Source: Podila epigama (lineage: Eukaryota > Mortierellomycota > Mortierellomycetes > Mortierellales > Mortierellaceae). From it: 19,598 nucleotides of DNA. Location: contig JAAAVE010000212.1 in assembly GCA_015679605.1 (NCBI GenBank), forward strand, positions 1,687-21,284, read 5' to 3'. Under the pieces are notes generated by a model. That model saw only the letters and a program-made list of their open reading frames with translations, searched no databases and was not told where the DNA came from. The position numbers and the translations under genes were made by a program. Shown piece by piece: positions 1 through 6,941 of the stretch. The first letter of the stretch is position 1; every line of letters starts with the position of its first letter.

Positions 1-938
1 TCAAGGGGAGTTGCCTTTCGTCCAGAGTTTAAGCTTAAACCAGATTAGATACGAAGTTGGCTTGATCACTGACAAATTGGTGATATGTTCCTGAATTCTG
101 CTGTGGTTCTTTGTGGGGTTTCTCACTGCACATTATCAGCATACTTTTTAGAGTGTAGTTTCTTCCTCTCAATATGAATTGTACTCTGATCCAACTTTTA
201 TGACCTAGAAAGTCTTTGAAATTGTACATGGTTACTTATTCAAGGCGTACCTAACGATGGCATGATAGAGATAGTAGTCAGTCTCCTTCTACAGTAGTCA
301 CTAACAGAATGATCGTTGCAATCCAATCCTAGTTAGAAATTATAAGCCTGTATTGCTTGTTCTGCTTGCTTCCTTGTTTGTTTAACTATAAAGACTAGAA
401 ACTTGTAGCAAGAAGCTGAAGAGTCGCCTTGGCATTTGTCGCTCAGTCACTTCAAAGGAGGATATCGTACCATCAAATCTGATATAATCCATTGTTTTCG
501 CAACTATTTTGCTTGCTTCCATGAATATCTTACTTTTGTTCATGATATGCTTGCTTCGTCTTTTGAGTATAATATCCGTGTGCCTGAATAAACAGCTCCT
601 TTCGAGTTCATTGAAGCCATCTTGAATCCAACGGCTTCTACTCTTAGTTTTATGGATGGCAGTGGACAGAAAAATAATATAGTGCGCGTCCATAACTGTT
701 AATCTCCTTCAAGTATATCGTCAATACTGTCAGTACCTCACGACTTTGCTAACAACCAGGAGATCATCCCAAAGGATTACCGACACCAACATCCATGCAT
801 CCATATCCTCGGTCCAATTTTTCTCCTGAGGTCTATTAGAAAATAGAAATATGTCTCGAGAAAGAATCTGATCCATCCGTTTATTCTTTCTTCTCCACTG
901 GTTTCGGCTTGCAAGAAAAAGAATGAAAGCCCCTCTCA
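1..938. other. Unassigned stretch downstream of UBA3
   Basis: No recognisable gene. Three short minus-strand frames are open: 35-229 (64 codons), 382-693 (103 codons, starting at a true ATG) and 730-939 (69 codons, running straight out of the UBA3 3' end). None matches a family I know, and I could not join them by convincing splice sites. The 382-693 frame has mixed, non-repetitive composition rich in Lys, Arg, Ser and Phe, so it is the only one that might be a small gene or an exon. The rightmost 55 or so bases are probably the UBA3 3' UTR. The stretch lacks the triplet repeats that fill the rest of the window. Confidence 0.5.
880..885 (-). terminator. Candidate poly(A) signal of UBA3
   Basis: The forward strand reads TTTATT, which is AATAAA on the minus strand, about 54 bases past the UBA3 stop codon. 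That is a normal spacing for a compact fungal 3' UTR. The call rests on the hexamer and its position only. Confidence 0.45.
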
Positions 939-949
939 TTAAATGAGAG
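933..949. repeat. Perfect 8-bp inverted repeat over the UBA3 stop codon
   Basis: CTCTCATT at 933-940 and AATGAGAG at 942-949 are exact inverted complements around a single A at 941. The UBA3 stop codon (minus-strand TAA, 939-941) lies at its centre. A hairpin with a one-base loop cannot close without opening the inner pairs, so it may be chance or a protein-binding palindrome. Confidence 0.8.
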
Positions 950-3159
950 TGATTTGAATTTGCAAACTAAATGGCAAGGTGGCGTCCGTGACAGTAATCT
1001 CATCCCCACTTGAGAACAACTTGGATAAAGTCTTGGATAGGTTGGGTCGAAGTGCCTCCTCGAGTTGCTTGGGTGCTTGCATGTACAAAGGCTTGCCGCC
1101 AATGGCGAAACTAGGCTTCTTCAGTTGCCTATTGACAACGAGAATAGAAAAGGGGATTAGTAACAGTAAAAAAGACAACAAGGAAAAGAAGCATCAAAAG
1201 TCAAACGTAAAAGGAGTAAAGGCAAGAAAGCCTTACGCGTCGGGTTTCTCCTTTAGGTAATCCATAAACTCTTCCAAAGTCTTGTCGCCTCTAAACTCCA
1301 TCTTTGTGGTAGATTGACCACAGACGGGGCAGTCTTCCTTCCTCTGATGTTGGAACGTGTAGGTGTACACGCTGTCGTTGCCGCTGTACATCATGTAGTT
1401 ATCCAAGTACTTTGCACTGGTCGTGGCAATCTTGAATGCTTCATTACAACATGATGCTACAAAGGAAATAAGAAAAGTAAAATGTTAGAACCAGGGATAT
1501 TATTTGGCTTCCTTCTTTTGCTTGAACAGAACCAGAGCCAAGTATGCATTAGAAGCAATGATATAATAAAGAATGCTGTAAGGGACGTACCAGCGATGAT
1601 AGCATTCGTTGCAGCGATAGCGGGAATAATATTTTTGACGACGCCCTGAGTCAAACTGTAGGTCACACCCTGAATGTTGTATTGTTTGGCTCGCGTCAAG
1701 GCTGTCTCGTAGAGCCATTGAATATCCTTGGGGTCATCGGTATCCATCTTGCGTTCTATGATCAAGAAGGAGTCAACCACATAGAGACGCCTGTCAGTTT
1801 AGCTTATACATGACCATGACCATGACTATGTCGAGGGGCTACATAATCGTTATCATTGGCGGGTGTGTTGTCGCTTGGAAAAAGGTGTCATCACATACCT
1901 CCATGAACACTGGGCCATTCAAGAACAGAGGCCCATTCGATGCAGTGCTCGGGAAGACGTGGCGTGTTGGCGATGGTGCAGAGGGGAAAGCCAGTGGGCT
2001 TACTGAGCATGTCCATGGAGCACTCGTAACATGATGACATGCCTGGAAGGATAACACGAGCCTGTCCCTTGAAGCCTGTGCGATGACCCAAAAAAAAGGC
2101 GCAGTCGGTTGAATGTCAGTGCCGTGCTGCACGTATTCCAGAGTTGAACACAAATAATGGCATCAAGAGGCTCTTCTAACAACGAACCAAGACATCAGGT
2201 CCATTACCTTCAGTACCACCATCAATGAGAGGCTTGAGAGTGTCGGGGTCCTCTGGGTCAAACATGTTGACAAGTGTCGCGTTGATCCAACGTCTGGCCT
2301 CAATCGAATCTAGGCCGCAGATAATGATGGCAAACTCTCTGTAAAAGTCCTCGTCCTTGTCTTGAATCTTGCAGTAATGACTATGTGTAGTTTAAAAAAG
2401 TCCAAAGCACAAGAACGAAGAAGGAAAGAAAAAAAGGAATCAATAGTCAATCCTTGCTCTATCTCTATCTATCTTTTTGGACGTTCCTTGATAGAGACAC
2501 TTACGGAGTAACAGTTACGCCTTGGACACGCTTGTTCACGAATGCTGCGGCTGTAACAGCTTTGGGGCTTCCAACATCCGCGCGTCTATTATTGTTCAAG
2601 AAAATGGAAGCGCGTGAGGATGGTGGTGAGGACATTGCACTTTGACCACTTGAAAAAAACATGTATGAGCAACAACAAAAGAGAACAACGACGCTGCGGG
2701 TACGCTCACTCCATGACCGATATATCCTAGACTGTTACTGATGTTACCTGAATAAGAACTGGCGGTTGAGGTTGGAGACGTCGATGGTATCCATGTCGAT
2801 GACGTGGATGTCCTTGAAGCCAGTCAAGGCCAAGTTCTTGAGAATTTCACAACCCAGACCACCGGCACCAATGACCAATATCTTTGCAGACTTTACAAAG
2901 TCTTTAATCTATAATATAAAGCAATTCCCATTCTTTTTGTTTTAGACATTGGAACATTAAAAAAGAATTGCATGTCACTTGCGGCTTTCTTCATTGTTGC
3001 ATTCCTTTCGTTGTACAATTGAACACTACTGACCTCAGGCACTGGTTCATAGTCGGGGTGAATGAGACTCTCACGGTCGAGAAGTTTGTAAATGCCAGTC
3101 CAGCGCTGGCTCTCTGCGGTATCGGAGTCAAGAGTAGTTGTAGGATGCATCTCGACCAT
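939..3159 (-). CDS. UBA3: NEDD8-activating enzyme E1 catalytic subunit
   Basis: UBA3 pairs with the APP-BP1/ULA1 subunit to adenylate NEDD8 (Rub1), hold it as a thioester and pass it to the E2 Ubc12, which leads to cullin neddylation. Exons, in coding order: 3159-3034, 2908-2748, 2585-2505, 2380-2208, 2075-1899, 1755-1591, 1456-1237 and 1128-939. They total 1293 nt, giving 430 aa, close to animal UBA3 (about 460). Visible features are the ATP-binding loop GAGGLGCE at 56-63, [17 protein letters not shown] just after it, the catalytic Cys225 in [10 protein letters not shown], paired zinc ligands CYEC (196/199) and CPVC (337/340), and a C-terminal ubiquitin-fold E2-binding region with [11 protein letters not shown]. 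Introns are 108-162 bp with GTAAGT-like donors. The start at 3159 is chosen because homology begins soon after it ([20 protein letters not shown]). A second in-frame ATG at 3150 is possible, and the frame is open upstream to 3378 but with no family resemblance. Exon 6 uses the inner acceptor (after 1756), because the AG 46 bases upstream would bring in a stop. The family call is very secure; each splice site is inferred. Confidence 0.95.
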
Positions 3160-3599
3160 GTAGATGAATGTGAACGTGAAATGAGTTTCAAAGAAAGGAA
3201 TGAAAACGAAATGTTGAAAGAAGCAGTGGGTGGCGATTTGGGCTCGAACGTGTGCACGCCACTTGTACCACTTGTGGGTGGCTGACATGGAATTTTTTTC
3301 CTTGATCCTACAGGAACGTGCATGTCTCGTTGACATCTCTTCTTTCGCCCTTCTTGGATCTTGTATTCCAACTGGCATCGTTCACTCGGTAGAGGCACTT
3401 TATAACAATGAAAAGTGCGAAGCGAGAGAACTCATTTACACTAGAATTGGATGACAAAAGTTATTAGAGACTATCTATCTCTGTCGATCTGTCATACGTT
3501 TCTGCAGGTGAATAAATAAATATAAAAAAAAGAACGTGTGCGCACGGTGGAGGGGGGTATTTCTATTGTATGCTATGATACATGCTACCTGAACCCAGG
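3160..3599. other. Intergenic: UBA3 promoter and 3' flank of the WD40 gene
   Basis: These 440 bases lie between two head-to-tail minus-strand genes. They should hold the UBA3 5' UTR and promoter (left and middle) and the 3' UTR of the LisH/WD40 gene (right). I see a TATA-like element near 3400 and an A/T-rich patch at 3508-3532, but no AATAAA on the minus strand. Short open frames here carry no recognisable domain. Confidence 0.6.
3398..3406 (-). promoter_or_regulatory. TATA-like element upstream of UBA3
   Basis: On the minus strand this reads GTTATAAAG, about 240 bases upstream of the chosen UBA3 ATG. It is the clearest TATA-like word in this intergenic region. The distance would imply a long 5' UTR, so the role is uncertain. 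Confidence 0.3.
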
Positions 3600-5096
3600 T
3601 CAATGCGCCATGTTGTGATCTTGGGGTGATAGCGACGAGGCCGCGGACGAGTTGACCCAGGACCGAACAGTCTTGTCGAAACTGCAGCTGATCAGGGTGT
3701 TTTGCTCATTGTCCATGAAGAGACTGCGAACGACTGCCTTGTGCCCGTCCAATGTACCGACAATCTTTTGGGTACCAACATCAAAGCAGTAGATCTTGTT
3801 GTCATTGCCTGTCACATAAAAGTACTTTCCATGCTTTTCCCAGACATGACGCGGGGTCGAAAAGCCGTCCGTGGGGACACCGTAGTAGTTGAAGAGTTGC
3901 AGAGCAGAGTCTGTTCTAAAGAGGATTTGTCGTCCAGTAGGAGCGTCGGTTGAGACTAGGAGGTAGGCTCCATCGTTGTGCGGGGATGCTGAGATGTCCA
4001 TTGGTGTGAATGAGACCCAATCGTCCTTGTTGACATTCATGTTGTACCGTACAGTGGTGTACGTAGTGAGATCGATGTAGTGCAGATAGTTGTCGTCTCT
4101 GGTACCAATGACCACCGTAGGCGATCGGTTGTTGGACATGGGCAAGACGCACAATGCCTCGACAGCACCCTTGAAGGTCAGCGTTTTGTCAAGAGAGTAA
4201 TTGGGTAAGTGGTCGGGATTCTGCATCGAAGTCAAGTCCTGTCTGTAAAAGTTGACGGTCCTGTCGTGTGAGGCTGTGATGAACATTGCTCCATCCAGCG
4301 CAAACTTTGCACGGATGACAAATTTCGAATGATCCTTAAACTTTTGGTGTTCCTGGCCTGTGAGGGTGTTGGTGAGGACAGCAGTCTTGTCCATGGAACT
4401 GGTGAGCATGAGTTGTGGATGGTGCAGATGAAAATCCATATCAAGAACGACACCTTCATGTGGTTGCTGGATCTGGAAGACATCGCCGGGGAGATCGTCG
4501 CCATGGGGTTGATCCAAGAGGGTGAACTTGACAGTTCTGTCGACAGCGGCGGTGACCAATGCTGGGACACGCTTGGAGAGCATATCGGGGTCCTTTTCAA
4601 GATCCTGCCAGGTGGGTTTGACACAGACTGAGGCGGTCCTTGCGACGATGATGTTGACAGAGTGGATCTCTTTGTAGATTCTTGCGATCTGATCAGGCAT
4701 AGCACCATGTCCTGGAGTAGCAAAGTCTTGTTCTTCTACTTGACTTTTATTTTTTTTATTTTTTTGTATTGGTATCAAGAAGCATGGTGCATTGGTGACG
4801 ATAAAGACAGAACAGTCAAAAAAACAGGAGCATATAAATGAATGTCTGAATGGAAATGAATGACTGATGACAAACCTTGGCAAGTTGAGTTGGCTCAATT
4901 GACTGTGTAGCTGTCTCATGCGCAAGTCTGTGAGGATCTCGATCAGGGGTTTTGGGGTAGGAGTGCTCTTTGGAATGTCCTCGAGGACTGACTGGGCGTC
5001 CTTTTCGAATGCATCTGCAGCAGCGGTGTAGCCGTTACTTTGGAGGAACTGCTGGATGATGAGATGCGCGTCGTTGATGATTTTCCTGTATTCCAT
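3600..5096 (-). CDS. LisH-domain WD40 beta-propeller protein
   Basis: A 454-aa protein encoded by exons 5096-4876 and 4743-3600. An N-terminal LisH dimerisation motif occupies about residues 4-35 (IINDAHLIIQQFLQSNGY and the following AADAFEKDA). It is followed by a Pro-rich linker and a run of WD40 blades from about residue 115. Blade signatures include AAVDRTVKF, SSMDKTAVL, ASHDRTVNFY, a kinase-independent GTRDDNYLHY, TGNDNKIYCF and SCSFDKTVRSW near the C-terminus. LisH plus WD40 usually marks a dimerising scaffold or adaptor, but I cannot name the orthologue and assign no pathway. The start at 5096 is chosen because the LisH begins within four residues. The same frame is open to an ATG at 5246, which would add 50 residues including a hydrophobic segment, and a TATA-like word at 5261-5269 makes that upstream ATG unlikely to be transcribed. 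The single intron is a multiple of three with no stop codon. Confidence 0.88.
   Translation of the reverse strand: MEYRKIINDAHLIIQQFLQSNGYTAAADAFEKDAQSVLEDIPKSTPTPKPLIEILTDLRMRQLHSQLSQLNLPRFVISHSFPFRHSFICSCFFDCSVFIVTNAPCFLIPIQKNKKNKSQVEEQDFATPGHGAMPDQIARIYKEIHSVNIIVARTASVCVKPTWQDLEKDPDMLSKRVPALVTAAVDRTVKFTLLDQPHGDDLPGDVFQIQQPHEGVVLDMDFHLHHPQLMLTSSMDKTAVLTNTLTGQEHQKFKDHSKFVIRAKFALDGAMFITASHDRTVNFYRQDLTSMQNPDHLPNYSLDKTLTFKGAVEALCVLPMSNNRSPTVVIGTRDDNYLHYIDLTTYTTVRYNMNVNKDDWVSFTPMDISASPHNDGAYLLVSTDAPTGRQILFRTDSALQLFNYYGVPTDGFSTPRHVWEKHGKYFYVTGNDNKIYCFDVGTQKIVGTLDGHKAVVRSLFMDNEQNTLISCSFDKTVRSWVNSSAASSLSPQDHNMAH
4744..4875 (-). other. In-frame, stop-free intron of the LisH/WD40 gene
   Basis: The donor is AG|GTTTGT at 4875 and the acceptor AAAAG|T at 4744. 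The length is 132 bases (44 codons) with no stop in the host frame. It is called an intron because its translation (Phe, Ser, Cys and Ile rich, ending in a Lys/Asn run) is unlike a linker, and removing it joins LNLP to SQVEEQDF cleanly. The last 27 or so bases before the acceptor are nearly all A with a few T, so there is no polypyrimidine tract there. Confidence 0.65.
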
Positions 5097-5260
5097 GTGT
5101 GTGTAAATGTGTGTGTGGAATGGAATGGAGTGTGTGCGAGTTGATGAGAAAAGCTCTTTCAGGTGGTCAGAGCTCAAAAACGAAAAAAAATTCGAGAACA
5201 AAGCACAAAGCATGAGTATGTCACGCGCGTAAAGGAGATAGTTCATCTATGCCTATGTTG

Positions 5261-5269
5261 CTTATATTT
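5261..5269 (-). promoter_or_regulatory. TATA-like element upstream of the LisH/WD40 gene
   Basis: On the minus strand this reads AAATATAAG, about 165 bases upstream of the ATG at 5096 and only 15 upstream of the alternative ATG at 5246. If it is used, transcription should start downstream of 5246, which favours the shorter protein. Confidence 0.35.
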
Positions 5270-6012
5270 CTTTCTTTCCATCTTGTCAACTTGGTGTGCC
5301 CTAGTCCCAATCAATGCGTACGAGTGATATCCACAATAAAGTAGCAAAGCAATGTCATGTCATGGGCCATGTGAAGGGTCGTTCGTTCACTCTGTTGCTT
5401 CGTTTGGATTGTTACATGGTTACATGTATATTATGTTTACATGTTTGTGGATATGTTGTGCATCCATGTGCCATGCCATGCCCTGAAACGCAAAACTCGA
5501 CTCGACTCAACTCGACTCACCCCTTGAATAATAAGTCTTCTTTCTTCACCCCTTTCCATCCCATCCATCCCATGTCTCCCTCCATGTCTCCAAGAAGTAC
5601 ATGTTCAGTACGTACAGTACTACACCTCACCCACATCAACAACTACTTGCTTATGTCGATGTTCAATGGTCCAAATGCTTCCAGGAACACACCACAACAC
5701 AACAAACACAACACAACAAACATACACACACTCACCTTCACCTGCATCCATCCATTGGACAAACAACCATTGCAATCAACCTATAGCACAATGCTGTCTT
5801 CCTCCACTCCACTCCACTGCACTGTCCACCTCTTTCCCAAACTATCTCAACCCCCATCCGTCTGTCCAATCATTGGACGGATGTGACGATGACAGCGAAT
5901 TTAAGTTTTTTTTTAAGCATGCGCTTTCTTTTTTCTTTTTCGTTTCGTTTCTGGCTCTCTTCTTTTTTTTTTTTTTCCTTGTTCCTTATCCTTCTCTTCA
6001 CATTCCAATCAC

Positions 6013-6031
6013 TCCATCCATCCATCCATCC
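6013..6031. repeat. TCCA microsatellite
   Basis: Four or more tandem TCCA units lie inside the C/T-rich intergenic region. Similar short arrays lie at 5556-5572 and 6781-6797, so the motif recurs across this region. Confidence 0.85.
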
Positions 6032-6726
6032 TTCACTTCCATCTTTCCTCACGCTTGTCATCAACTCTCATCCTCATCCCTTGCCATTCATTGTGCTGTC
6101 TTTTCTTTCAACAACAATGTAATAAACTCAACTGACCGTTTTCAAACTTTATTCTTCACTTTTCAACATGGCCCTTTTTGCCAATGGTACCATGCACCAT
6201 ACATCACCTTGGACACACACACAACACCATCCCTTGACTCTTCCTTTTTCAACCTCGACTTGTTCCATCCTCATTCATCCCTCCCTCCATCTATCAATCC
6301 TTTCACCACTCAACCTATCTACCCTTTTTTACAGTTTTCAGCCCTATAATATCCCGACCACTGGATAAACCCAATCGCCCTTTCTCCTATCCTCGTCACT
6401 GCTGGTCAACTGACGGGGGAGGGGGGGGTGCGACTCTCCAACATTGGGATGACGGACGAAAAGGAGAGGAAGAACGAGTATACTGTCTTGGTCAGGGACG
6501 GTCGTCTGTCTTTCGAATTGAGCGTTCTTCATGTTTACACAAAGTGGAGCTCTAGCACGACAAAAAAAAAGAAAAAACCTTCCCATTATCGATAGATGGA
6601 AAAAACTCGATGCGTCATCCAAAAAGGTCTCTACAAAAAAAACATTTTCTTTTGGCTCACCCAAACTCACCTTTTCTCGCTTCTTCTTTTCTCCACGCAC
6701 TCTAGACAATCGTGAAACTCAGTAGT

Positions 6727-6735
6727 CATATAAGG
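6727..6735 (+). promoter_or_regulatory. TATA-like element upstream of the SH3/ankyrin gene
   Basis: CATATAAGG lies about 210 bases before the ATG at 6942. It is followed by C/A-rich sequence with few ATGs, as expected for a 5' UTR. The assignment rests on the word and its position only. Confidence 0.35.
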
Positions 6736-6780
6736 ATAAACGAAGCAACATCTATCCGCTATTCACCCCAATCAACCATT

Positions 6781-6797
6781 CATCCATCCATCCATCC
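6781..6797. repeat. CATC microsatellite in the presumed 5' UTR
   Basis: Tandem CATC units about 150 bases upstream of the SH3/ankyrin start codon, of the same family as the arrays at 5556-5572 and 6013-6031. Confidence 0.8.
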
Positions 6798-6941
6798 CGT
6801 CGCGTCGCACAAGCAATCGTTTTTACCAGCCATGACCTTGTTCGTCTCCCTTGGATAGACCAACAAAAAAAAATTCACCCCAAAACAAACTAAACCAAGT
6901 CAACGACACAGCTTACAAAACGTTTCGACGCTTGTCCAACA

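Larger units (their letters stand above)
5097..6941. other. Divergent intergenic region, pyrimidine-rich on the plus strand
   Basis: This 1.85 kb lies between the starts of two divergent genes and must hold both promoters and 5' UTRs. From about 5490 to 6360 the plus strand is strongly C/T-rich, with repeated CCAT, CACAACA and poly-T words. This keeps long plus-strand frames open (5314-5886, 5666-6349), but their translations are His/Pro/Ser/Phe low complexity, so I do not call them genes. Other contents are direct GACTC repeats near 5498-5520, a GTAC-rich palindrome cluster at 5596-5621, a G-run at about 6415-6428, and A-rich patches at 6560-6650. C/T-rich stretches upstream of start sites are common in fungal promoters. 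Confidence 0.6.

Noticed and set aside
382-693. Weak likeness of the orphan frame to a helicase C-terminal motif (YIRFDGTIS)
   Set aside because: Spacing to the preceding hydrophobic segment is about seven residues too short, and no other helicase motif is present.
1809-1831. ATGACC tandem in a UBA3 intron
   Set aside because: Three or four imperfect units, too short to mean more than a simple-sequence tract, though it recalls the hexamers of the zinc transporter.
5314-6349. Two long plus-strand open frames (190 and 227 codons)
   Set aside because: Their translations are His/Pro/Ser/Thr and Phe-run low complexity produced by C/T-rich DNA. There is no domain, and the frames overlap each other in a promoter region.
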